A stretch of DNA of 64,000 nt, from the NCBI GenBank assembly GCA_025330725.1, contig JAIWND010000003.1:1-64000 (forward strand). The letters are read 5' to 3'. The translations under genes were made by a program, and so were the position numbers. Below are positions 1 through 11,661 of this stretch, in pieces. The notes beneath the pieces are model-generated. The model worked only from the letters and a program-made list of their open reading frames with translations, ran no database searches and was not told the DNA's origin. Within the stretch, counting starts at the first letter, position 1. Each line of letters begins with the position of its first letter. The stretch is from Chlamydoabsidia padenii (Eukaryota; Mucoromycota; Mucoromycetes; Mucorales; Cunninghamellaceae).

Positions 1-105
1 AAAAACAACAACATATATACACCTTTGTTGTCATCTATAACTTGCTTGCTTGAACATATTGCACATTGACAATAACAATTATACTTACTTTGTTTCATCT
101 CATAG

Positions 106-869
106 TACAACGACTTTTACAATTCCCAACTCTAAGGATCAAAGACTTGACTGCGACTACAGATAAACTGGCGAAACTGATTCATGGTGGTAAGAAAAAT
201 GTGCACTTCATTTGTGGTAAGTAAAAATTCATCTGCTGATGAAATGGAATGAACTTGCTAAACTCTTTTACCTTTACCTGATAGATTTTGATATGACCAT
301 GTCTGTACACTGGGTACGTAACAAGCGAACATTTGCTCTCGAACGTAATTGCTCTTCTCATGGTATTCCTGCGAGATACGATAAACTTGGTGCTGACGTA
401 AGTATAAATGATATCACATATAACTAAAGTGGACTATTACAACTAACATTATCAAATACTTTATGATTAGTTTAAGAAAGAAACGGCGCGACTCTACAAT
501 ACATACTATCCTATTGAAATCGACAAGACCATGACTTTTAAAGAAAAGGTACCTTTTATGATTAAATGGTGGGAACAAGCACATGAAGCTATGATTGCTC
601 AAAAAATGACTCGTCAAGGTAAGGTGGGGAAATGGGTTTACATTGATTAGTACAGAAACTAACATTCTCTTTACCTAGATATTATCGATATGGTGGACCA
701 GTCTAATATTGAACTACGTCCTGGACTTGACACGGTACTAAACTTTTGCCGTGATACAAAAATCCCTTTCCTGGTCTTCTCGGCTGGTATTGGAAATCTT
801 ATCGAACGTGTCTTAATGGTAAGATATACAGTAAATGATTCTTCCATCAACATACCTAACTCTCTCTCT

Positions 870-908
<39 letters not shown>

Positions 909-1286
909 GGGGGGAGAGGATAATAGAAACAACAATTACTCTTTGAAAACATGCATATCGTTTCCAACATGATGACATTCGACAAGGACAATGTATGTGT
1001 GGGATTCAAGGAACCTTTGATCCATGTCTTGAACAAATCCGAAGTCCAAGTAGAAAATACCCCTTATGCGCCTTTGATTGAAAATCGATCGAATGTAATC
1101 CTGATTGGTGATTCTTGTGCTGACACCCAAATGTCCCATGGTATCAAACACGACTGTTGCTTGACAATCGGTATGTTGAATCACGATATCGAACATTTGG
1201 AACCAAGATACCTACAAACATTTGATATTGTCATTGAAGGTGACGCTAATTTGAACCCAATCATGGATATTTTGGAAAACATTTAG
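106..1286 (+). CDS. Cytosolic 5'-nucleotidase III (UMPH-1/NT5C3 family), 5' end off window
   Basis: Dephosphorylates pyrimidine (and related) nucleoside monophosphates in the cytosol; HAD superfamily. Exons 106-216, 285-397, 471-618, 679-818 and 927-1286 join in phase to about 290 codons, close to the usual family length, so only the first residues lie upstream of the window (an AG acceptor ends at 105). Exons 1 and 2 together create the HAD nucleophile motif DFDMT. A later exon has FSAGIGN, and the last has the Mg-binding GDSCADTQM region and a typical end (DIVIEGDANLNPIMDILENI). Intron 4 carries a T tract of about 36 nt. An AATAAA-like signal lies near 1384. The family is clear; the exact start is unseen. 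Confidence 0.9.
871..906. repeat. Poly(T) tract in an intron
   Basis: About 36 uninterrupted T in the fourth visible intron of the 5'-nucleotidase gene, preceded by a short CT run and followed by the acceptor at 925-926. It works as an extreme polypyrimidine tract. Confidence 0.9.
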
Positions 1287-1723
1287 AACATATCCCTTTC
1301 TGTAGTATAGTTTATTCATTCCCTCTTATCTTTTTGATATTGCTATTGATGTTGTTGCTAAATACATTTTATATTGTAATCTTAATAAAGGAATTGATTG
1401 GCGATATGTCTTTTTTGTATTGTGTATACATTTGTATCATATTAGTTTATGTTCAAACCCTGACTTTCCTCTTCAGGAGCTGGATTTTAAATTTTAAAAA
1501 AACGGAAGGTGATCTTGTCGCATACAGCACTGTACACATCAGTATACTGTATTTGATCTAAATAAACTATGCCTTCTATAAAAAGTTTGGTTTAAAAGAC
1601 AGTAGACAGATCAAGTTTTATTATGGTCATTTTTATTATATATAAAATATTTCAAATCAAAAGAGGGGAGGATCATATACAAACAAACTACAAGTGGGTA
1701 AAACATAATAAAGCTATTCTAAG

Positions 1724-4700
1724 CTATTCTAAAACCAAATCCGCCACCACAGCAAGCACTTTCCCAGGGAAATCTCGTTGCACCATTTGATCCAGTACCA
1801 GCTTCGCTTTTTCAATCATCTGATTATCCAAATAAGCCCGGACCATAGCTTCATAGGTACTTGGTTCCCGAATCACCGTGTTCGTCAAAGAAGAAGGATC
1901 CACCACTGTATTGACACCTTCACCAGTATCATCCAAAGAGCCATTACCAGCCGCCTTGTCATCGGACATTTTGTTAAATACCTCTTCGGCTTTGTGTACC
2001 AAACCTTTTTGGCCATAGCCACGAATAAACAAGTTTTCGATGTAAGGTGAGCTGCTCTTGACAATAGTATCCAGCATTTGGCCATACATAATTTCCGCTC
2101 GTTCCAGACAATTGTTGCTGATCAGAGTATCCAACATGGCTTGATAAACCGCTTCATCAGGAGGCACTTGAGACTTGATCATTTCACCAAACACTCGGTC
2201 AGCACTTTGCACATCACGTTGAAGAGTTCCATAAGCATAAATCAGAGTAGCATAATGAGTAGCTTGAGGGCGAATTCGATCGCGGCGTTCCATTTCGGAT
2301 AACATACGATGAGCAGTCGGCATATCGTAAGGTGTCATGCTGGCATAGGCTTCCATCAAGAGCTTGTAGGTGTGAGGAGACGGCTTGATATGACGACGGC
2401 GTAATTCCGCAAAATATTCCAGCACCTTTTCCCGATGAGGTTGTTGGCGGGTATAGAATTGCATCATGTTGTTGAAAGGGCCCACCCGAGGTTGATAAGA
2501 GGATGAGGACAGCATTTCACCAAAAAGACGTCGAGCATGTGTTTCTGATCCAGCACGAACACACGCCGAGATGATCGCACCATAAGTAATCGAGTTGGGC
2601 GTCACCTTGAATTCCCGCATTTCGTCAAACAGATAGAGAGCAGATTCTAACTTGCGTGCCTTGGCCAGTTTCGAGATCACCACATTGTAAAAAAAAGTAG
2701 TAGGCTTGACATTATGGCGCTTGGCTTCGTCATAGATCGTCAGGGCATCCGAGGCTTCGTCCGTAGCACATTTGGCGCTCCCCAACAAAAGACTTGCATA
2801 TCCATTACCATCAGGAAAGAGACCCATTTGCTTGATTTGATCGTAGTACACCTTGGCATTCACCATACTGCCTTGTTGAGCATATCCAATGAGAATACTA
2901 TTGGTGATGAGATAGATAGCCTGCGTTTTGTCGTAATTTTGGTGTTTTTCTTCAATGGCTTTATAGGATTCCAAGCAGACTTGATACATCTTGAGAGCCA
3001 ATTCCATATGTCCTTGTTTCCCAATCAAAGCAATCGCATCCCGAAGAGAATCAGGAGAAGGTAACTTGTCACCAGCACAAATTGTGTCCAAAAGAGCCAT
3101 AGCATTGTGCACTTGACCGTGCATCACCAGTTTCATGATTTCTTGAGAAGTAGGAATGTCGAATAGAGGGAGACCAGCATCATATTTTTCTTTTTCTTCT
3201 TCTTTTGTTTCAACCATCGCCTTTGTCGCACAAGTAACAACATGAGTATCCACCAAAGTCAAGTTGTCGCCAGAATTGAGTGAAACCGGATCCACAGCAG
3301 CACGCCAGGTAGCTTCAGCAGTAAGATCACCCTTCATTTGACAGAATGCTGCCACCCTTGAAATCAAGTTGGAAGAAGGCACAAGATTGTTAGATTGCAT
3401 ACCTTTCAAGAGCGTTATAAAGAGATCCATAGTATTCTTCATTCCAGGCACCTTGTTTTGATGAGATGACGTCGCCAACATAATCGCAGCATCAAACAGC
3501 ACATAATAGTTTGCTACGGTAAAAATGTTATCAGAGCCAGTATCACGATCCTGATAGGTGTCGACCAAAGCTTTGCACAGAGCAGACGGTAACCTGCCAC
3601 CAAACCAAAGAGGAGTTGTCACATGAGCCACCCGCAGCAATTGATGCACATCCCCGATCATACCAATAAGCTGTAAAGAGGTTTCCACCAAAAGACGTTG
3701 ACCCTTTGCCAAAGTGCGTGGAGAGAGAACACCAAGGATGAGATGAAGCGCAGAGACAGCTTGATCGGACGCACCAGCATGAATAAAGTGAGTGATTATC
3801 CGACAAGCCAAAACAGGATCAGGTTCCAAACGAGCCACACGCATGTCTTCCACCACTTGAAGCGCCTTGGTACCTTGATTTTTAGCCAGGCACAAAAGAG
3901 CATAGTTCGCCAGATTACCGTATGATTTCGCAATATCAGTCTTGATCAGATCGGCATACACACCATCAGCACCTTGAATGTCTTGAGCATGGCAATAAGC
4001 AGCAAGGATAGGACCATACGTACTTGCATCAGGTTGAGGTAGTCGGTCAGGTTCTTGGAGCAATTGGTGGACAACCTCATGAGCCTTATCCATTTCAGCT
4101 AGAGTACAGTAGTGGCGAATGACAGAATTATAAGGAATGATCGTTAATTTGACACCGTCTTGGACCATATCAGTATCAATCACCCGGATAGCGCCTCTCA
4201 AAAGACCACACTTGAGATGGGAATCGACCAAGGCATTATAGACATAAGACGAATCATGAGCACCAATTACTTGTTTTTGTTCTTGGTACATTGCAAAGTA
4301 GCGTCGAGCAGATTGAATATCACCAGCACGGCCAAAGAGATTGATCAGAGCAGCATAGGTAGCAGCATTCGCGGAAGCATTAGGAGATTGTTCCAGTTGT
4401 TCAAACACCTGCAGAGCATGAGTAGTATCACCATAATGAGACAGTACACGTAAGAGTTGGTTAAAGAGATCCACTTCAAAGACTTGAGTATGTTGAGCAG
4501 AGGTGGCATTTGTAAACAGGTCCATAGCTTTGTTGAGATTGGTTTCCGATTCCAGCACCACGATGTCTTGCACAAGTTGACCGGTTCGAGCAGATTGTCG
4601 TTTCAACATGGCCACCGTTTTTTGTACTTCCACATCACGGCGACAGAGTGTGCGAATGAGAAGAGTGTAGGTATAGCTGCTTGCTGGTATTTGAGAGTAC

Positions 4701-5420
4701 ACCATTTCATCGTAGACTACATGATAATAAATTGAGAGGAGGAGAGGGAAAAAGAAAAAAAAAAGAAAAGGTAAAGGTAAATGGTAAATGGTAAAAATTT
4801 TAAACGTCAGCAACCAATGAATAATGATTACCTTTTTGGGGTTTTGTCTTACCTTTAAGCATTGGGGCCAATGGTGATCCTTCGCGCCTTAAAGTAGCAT
4901 AAGCATCCAACACAAGATTATAAGTATGATGAGTCAGGGGCAATCCTTGCTTCTTCATTGTTGTGAATTCCATCATGACAGCCTTCAGATTACCATCCCG
5001 TTTGACAGCCAGAATACGTGCATTTGCTTCCAGAGAGGCGACCGAAGAGGTGGATTCAAAAGAAGGCGAGCTTGGAGGTGTAAGGGTCAAGTTTGTTTCA
5101 TGCTGATTATCTGATGATGGCGGCAATTCATCTTCAGTAAAAGATAATACAGACGACGAGGATGATGGTGGTGATGATGGCGTTGTCATATCAGTTGTCG
5201 TTATAATGGTGACATCTGGAGCTGTCGACTGGTCAGATTCGTCTTTGAGAATGATTGTTTTCTGAACAAGAAGAGCAGCTCGTCGTTGGGCAGCTGTTTG
5301 ACGTCTTGGCTTTTGAGGAGGGCTGACATTAGGAAGGCGTTCATGCAGGGCTAGTTTAGTGTCATGAACGGCGGTGAATGTGGTTGATGATAAAAGTCCA
5401 GAGTTATTCTTGATCTTCAT
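1724..5420 (-). CDS. Pentatricopeptide repeat (PPR) protein, probably mitochondrial
   Basis: Two exons (5420-4853 and 4716-1724) join at the LKVYDEMV codons and give 1186 residues. The intron-spanning stretch is a PPR repeat (THHTYNLVLDAYATL, then YTYTLLIRTLC). About two dozen further 35-residue helical repeats follow, with the usual TYxxLIxxY and AxxVFxxM patterns (for example TTFFYNVVISKLAKA, NSITYGAIISACVRAG, HTYKLLMEAYASM). The N-terminal 130 residues are basic then Ser/Thr/Pro-rich, compatible with an import signal plus linker. PPR proteins bind organellar RNA one repeat per base; role here (mitochondrial mRNA stability or translation, Pet309-like) is inference. Start chosen as the first ATG; a GCGGGATTTGAA word lies 133 bp upstream. 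Confidence 0.85.
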
Positions 5421-7166
5421 TTTGTATCAAGTATGTGTATATGTATATATAAAAAGAAGAAGAAGAAGAAGAAGAAGAAGAAGAAAGTGGAGGAAAGGGA
5501 AAAGGAAAGGAAAGGAAAAAGGCGAAAATGAAAATTTTATAGATTTCATCGAGCGGGATTTGAATGTCAGAATCTGATAAGGATGGTTTGATTCAATCCA
5601 TTTTTCTCCGGCTTCGAATTAAATATATATGTAATCCTGTTACTTTAAACTATTTGATACCCCATAATCTTTTTATATATGTTAATCATGGAACATGGTT
5701 TACAATACCTACTCTCTCATCAAGCTAAATCAAGGGATGGATTAACTAGAGAATGGGCCCATTTTCAATTGTTGGCCATGTCAAAACACTAAAATGTGAT
5801 CACTTTTGATTACCGGACATTCAAATATCATGAATCCCGAGTAAAAAAATAGAATCTGATAAAAATTGGCCCACTTTTTTTTCATCACATGTCTTTTTGA
5901 CCCAATCATATCACTTTTTGATGAAATCTTTTTGTGTGCATGAACGAGGATGATTCAATTGATGGATGATCACAAGTAGATCTGATAATGTAATGAAGAT
6001 CAAAGATGATTGGGTAAATCGTGTATTATACACCTTATTACTCTGAAAGGATTGTAAATCATGCAGGTCATAAAGAGCTATTATTTCAAAACTGACTCAC
6101 TCCATTCTTTGGTAGGTTTGAATAAGGGTAGGTAGATAGAGAATAGTGGAGGGTTTCCAACCAATGAGAAAGGATTGATTTATCAGATGCATATTATATT
6201 TGAATCAAAACATATTCAAACACCGCTTCTCATAAATCTTAGGATTGTCAGATCTGATAAACTAATTAGGTAATCTGAGATCTCAACATAAAACAACCCT
6301 TCATAAGCTCATTCGATGATAACTATGCCTGAACTGACAATGATATTCATCAACTTTTGCTTCAATCGATTCCTTTGGTTCCATTTTTTTTTTTTTTGCA
6401 TGAATCGAAGGTATCACTTCGATCACGATCTCCCTTATTTTATACTGAAAAGAGAATTACTAATTTGTACTGTACGGTACACTTGTTATAAAACTAACAA
6501 AAATATTCTTGTTCTTGTCAGTGGCCACTGAGACCAAACCGAGGTTTGAATTTTTAAAGTCCAGCTGGAAAATGTTCACGTGAGCTGCATAACGTGGGGA
6601 CGCTATGAGCTCATGTGTCCTGGTTTCACTAAAATGTTTAGAGGTAAGGGATAAAGGAGCGATAGCATAATATAAAAGTGGTTTTTATCCGACTCCTTGT
6701 GCTTAGGGCAAGTATTATCATGATCCGACAACTGGCATGATAGGAACAAAAAGATATGATCATCCCCCTTTTGTATTTATTAGAAAAAGATAGGCTGAGC
6801 TGGGAACTTGCTGGCAAACCAAGAAAAAAAAAGTGTGGGGCAATAAGCTTCAATTTAACAATGTGACCCGAACTGAACATGTGCTGGATTTGAAAAATTG
6901 AAATGCAGCCATGCTCCCCCCATCTCCCCAAAAGATTTTTTTTTTCCTCAACCTTTTTCTTTTTCCTTTTCTTTTCGTTTCTACCATCTTACTTTTTGTG
7001 ATTCACTACATTACACTCTTTTCTTTTGTATTAATAACCTTCTATACCATCTTACCAATTAACTCATACCTACTTCACCTGACAATCCGACAATATACAT
7101 CCACCTCTTCCCATCTTCCATTATCAACAATAGACATATAATACCAACGATCACACCTTGATTAGT
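5421..7166. other. Gene-free interval between divergent PPR and lipase genes
   Basis: No open frame here looks coding. It holds an AAG microsatellite (about 5455-5485), a GCGGGATTTGAA word, four copies of TCTGATAA (5573, 5855, 5981, 6253) and pyrimidine-rich leader DNA from about 6935 before the lipase start. Confidence 0.6.
5553..5564 (+). promoter_or_regulatory. GCGGGATTTGAA word upstream of PPR gene
   Basis: Perfect copy of the recurrent 12-mer, 133 bp before the PPR start codon, in antisense orientation relative to that gene. Confidence 0.45.
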
Positions 7167-10100
7167 ATGACCATCTCCTCTTCACAAATTGCAACATGTC
7201 GGAACACTATTTATGAAATGTCACCTACTCTATTACCTGAAAACATTGCTAGCCTAATTACCACAGCCTCACTAGCCACTCGTGTCTCTTTACGGTGCTC
7301 ATCATTGGTGATTGATGCCTTATTTGAAGGTGCAAAATATGGAACCTCTGTCTCTTTGGGTCTTGGTAGAAACGCACTGACAAATGCCATATCAACAGCA
7401 AAACTTATCCATTTATCAAACCCTGAAGTGGAAAATAATGAACAATATGGTGATTCAGCTTCAGACAGGTAAGTCAACGCACCCTCATCAAAACACAAAT
7501 GCATGTTTACTAAATAGCACTTTTTATATCTTTAATAATTCTTTGTAGATTTATTCAACTGATTGACAAATACACTGACCTTGGTGTCCATCTCATCTCA
7601 AGTACATTCACTCTGACCGAATTATTTGCACTCTCTGGGTTACAATTCACATCTAAAACGATCAAGACTGGATTAAAGGTAACAAATTATGCCAGTGTGA
7701 TGAAAACAATCAGGGGATCCATCTTGTTTTGGTTACTCAACAATTTTTTCATCTCACTTCTTTATTAGGCATGTGAAGAAACGGTACGATTGATTGATGG
7801 TATATTTGGGTCCACTGACACTTCTCGCGCTATTGCCTCGATCATTACTTTGGTGCATCGGGAACTTATGCATGATCCTGAATTCGAATTGGCTCAACAA
7901 GGAAAAGTGGCTATGCTCGCTAGTCTTACCAAAGCACTTACAGCATTCGCTTTACTACAAACTGTCACTCATCATCAACGAATCAAATCGGTACAATCAA
8001 CTGTTTTGTGGCAAGGACTGGTCATTGAAGAAGAAACAAATCAACAATCACTCATACAAATGGAACATCCTACTTTGAATAATGCGCAGCTGAAGAAACG
8101 ACCGGGTCCTTATCAAATCACCGATACCACAAACCGGGACACCATCACCTCTGATACTGCAGTTAGTGACACCGAAAACCATGGTCAAGTCATACACGAA
8201 CTGCAGGGCATATTGGCGGAATCAAACTTGGTTGTTGGAAACGACAATGACAACAATTCGACGATTATTTTGGCACAGGATAGTCAAGACGATGGATCAA
8301 CTTGTTGCAGTATGTATGAAATTATTACCACCACTCAACGATCAACAATCAAAACCACCAGTATTAGACCAGTCAATCCCAATCAACCTTATCAATCAGC
8401 AAAAACCAAATACATCACGGTGAAATCGGAGGAAATGGACAAGGAATCTTTTGTTGCCGTGGTCAATAGTAGTCAGGACGACAACAGTAACATCCATGCT
8501 GATCAAGTCCCCGGTGTTTGGGCAAGATATCCTGTGACTGGAAACAACAATAACTCTCAAGATGTGGTGGACAATAATATATTGCTCTCGGCTGTCTCCA
8601 AGAAATTCACTCGCAAGAAATTGGAACGAAAGGAATCATATGGCTGGGAAACTCCTGAAGGTGAACGAATTAGGGACAGTAATCATCAACCAGTGGGACC
8701 TACGACAACCATGACAAGTACATCAACTACACTTCGATCAACGGCATCAACATCATCCCAGCACTTCTCCTCACCAGATGACCAAGATGACGATTCAATA
8801 TCAATATCAACATCACCAACATCACCACCATCACCATCGCCACCATCCCGTACACCAAAGGAGCAAAAAAGTAGATGGGGTTTCAGCATGGACAATATAC
8901 GCCAAAGGAAAAGCAACTCTATATCAGCACCATCCTTCTCCCTGCCTTTTTATCCGACAACCAAAAAATCACCATCATTATCATCAGCATCATCATTAGG
9001 TAGACCATCCTCTTTACCTGCAACACCTGACCGTCGGCGGAACTCCTTTGGCAGCTCTATCTTTCCTTCCATGACACCAATGAATAGTAATGATACATAT
9101 GATAGCAACTGGCCTCGGCGTATGAATCGATCCAACTCTACTACCAGTTTAGCGTCCATCTCACGAACGACCATGACCACCACTTATTCAACAACAACAC
9201 CAACACTTACCCCATCTTGCTCAACAACATCACTCAAGCCATTATCTAATGATATATCCTCGACTTGCTCATATGTCTCATGCCCATCCTCACCACCACT
9301 AATACCAACAAAGGAATCACCAGAAAAAGATACCACTACCCCACGTCGACGGGTCAGGGTGATTCGATCGATGCCTCTGATTCGAGCCTCATCAGCACCA
9401 CGCTCATTGGACCAAGAACCCAATCCTCGGAACTTTCCTCGACAGCATATCATCAACAACATTGGTCACTTTATGCGATACGCCAGTGCTGCTTATGGGG
9501 AGTCTTTTATGCGTGTGTTTGGGATCGGTGACATGCCATCGGTGCTTCCTACATCTCATCATCACCATCCAAACCACCATGCGTTTGCTCATCACACTGG
9601 GGTCATGGTTCAAGACATCCTCTTATCAAGTTACACCGATCATTCCAACTTGTTGAATATGCACCATCCATCGTTACATGCCCTCGTCCATTATGTCACT
9701 GTCGACCACCAAACAAAATCGATCGTGTTGACGTGCCGTGGTACTCTGGGACTCAGCGACATACTGACCGACTTATCATTCACTTACACTGACTTTACAC
9801 TACCTACGGATCACACGAAACATTTTCAAGCGCATGACGGGATGTTGGATGCGGCTCAACTCTTGGCGAAACAAAAGGGCAAGGTGTATCAAATCATCCG
9901 GCGGGGTTTGGAACAATACCCTGATTATGGTCTGGTGCTTTGTGGACATAGTCTGGGTGGTGGCGTGGTCAGTCTTCTCGGTGTCTTGTGGAGTCAAGAC
10001 AGGCGATCTTTTGTGGATCAGGAACCAAGTGCGACAGTATCGGCCGCCCTCACGCATGACCCTGTACCGTTTGTGACTTCACGACTTTCTGGTTTACCGG

Positions 10101-10723
10101 CTGGTCGCCCGGTGCATTGTTACGTCTATGGTCCTCCCTGTGTCATGTCGTTGGAACTCAGTCAATACTGTGGTGAAGGGTTGGTTACTAGCGTGGTCCA
10201 TGGTTATGATGTGGTGTCCTGTCTCAGCTGGGGTTTGATCAAGGATCTTAAAAATGTTGCTACCAGTCTACACGAAGAAACTCGAACGGCCGAAGCGATC
10301 ATCAGTAGAATTATTGGACGACACAGTCGACGGAACGACGATGGGAATAGAACAAAGGATAAACAACAAGAACAAGAAGAAGATCAATGGTTATGGGCAA
10401 CTATCAAAACAATGCGGGCTGACATGCGTGCAGACAAACTATACCCGCCTTCTACTGTGTATCACGTCGAATCGGTCCCTCAATTGACCCCAATTCATCA
10501 TACTAAAATGGCAACTAGCTCAACAGCTTCTCATCAACAATCTCAACACCGGAAAGCACATATGACAACCTTGACTTTATGTGATGATATTCATGCCCGC
10601 TTCTCTGAAATCAACTTTTCAAGAAGTATGTTTGTCGATCATACACCTACTTTATATGAAAAGGCTATCCGGAATCTCTGTCGTGGCTTCTTTGGTCAAG
10701 AAGGTGCTTATGAAAACACTTGA
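7167..10723 (+). CDS. Sn1-specific diacylglycerol lipase-like protein (class 3 lipase fold)
   Basis: Exons 7167-7468, 7549-7678 and 7769-10723 give 1128 residues. The catalytic domain is C-terminal: an oxyanion-side strand with CRGTLGLSDILTDLSF, the nucleophile elbow GHSLGGG (Ser about 872), VHGYDVVSC (probable Asp about 958) and FVDHTPTLYE (probable His about 1102), the spacing seen in DAG lipases. Ahead of it lie about 400 residues rich in Ser/Thr/Pro/Asn with Arg-Xaa-Xaa-Ser sites, probably disordered and phosphoregulated. The N-terminus (through about 200) is helical and unlike a signal peptide. DAG lipases hydrolyse diacylglycerol to monoacylglycerol at membranes; the exact substrate is not shown here. 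ATG 7167 is the first Met after the pyrimidine-rich leader. Confidence 0.85.
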
Positions 10724-11661
10724 TTAGATGATATTCCACCACCACCACCGCTCTTATTCCCACTACCATATTCTGTTATTTTTATTGCCTCTATCCATAT
10801 CATACATAGTTTATATAGTATCACTGTTTTTTTTTTTTTTGTTAAAGTAATTATAGTATTTATATATGTGGAGGGTCGATGTAATATAACTTCCCTCCAT
10901 CCATCCTCCTGTTATAGTTTTGTGATTCCCTATTAATAAAGATATATTACCTCTGGACTTTTTATATATATATTTTTTTTTTTTTGTTAATGTGCCAGCC
11001 TGGAAACTCCGATGCCGGGATGTGAATTTGCATGATCTGGGATCTTTGGGAATGGCAACTCACCGACACATTGCTCTTATGTAGCTTACCATTATTATGC
11101 ACTTTGTCTCAATTATTGATATATATCATTTATTTTAGAATAGACTTTGAACATCCATCCGCTGTTGGCTATAAAAGACCATCAGCGAAGAATCATAAGT
11201 AAAAAAGAAAAAAAGGAGCTTTTATCGAGCTTTTACTAATGTCTTTTAACCTTTTGTAGTGTTTTTTAATATCAGTTGGTATTTTAGAAACTTTGTCTTT
11301 TGCAATTGTACTTGATCGACTGGTATGAATACACAGTTGGTAGATGCGGGATGTAAAGGAAGTTTGGTTTCCTGGATTTGAATTATTTTGGGGGCATATA
11401 CCTACTTCTTGTAGATAGTTTACTTTTCCACAAGACGAGTCATTCATTTATCAAATATATCAACTTTATAAAGTCATATTTTTGCAAGATACATACACAC
11501 AACATTGTTAAAACCTCCCCCATTTCAAACAAGCAAACATTTTTATTATTGATTAGCAATATTGTATATATGAGGGTAACTATAAACTAATAGCAAAGTG
11601 TGATGGAGGAGGTGTACAAACATGCAAGTTGACATAAAAGTTCTATAATGGGAAGATATAA
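10724..11661. other. Convergent 3' intergenic region
   Basis: Lies between the lipase stop and the trehalase stop on the other strand. It holds poly(T) runs, an AATAAA signal near 10935 and a degenerate version of the recurrent 12-mer near 11015 (GCCGGGATGTGAA). No coding frame is convincing. Confidence 0.5.

Noticed and set aside
5455..5485. Tandem repeats as a CRISPR-like array.
   Set aside because: Simple AAG microsatellite without spacers; the window is eukaryotic.
7211..7504. Antisense open frame over the lipase first exon, and similar shadows over most large exons.
   Set aside because: The sense frame splices correctly and carries the protein family; the antisense frames have no motifs.
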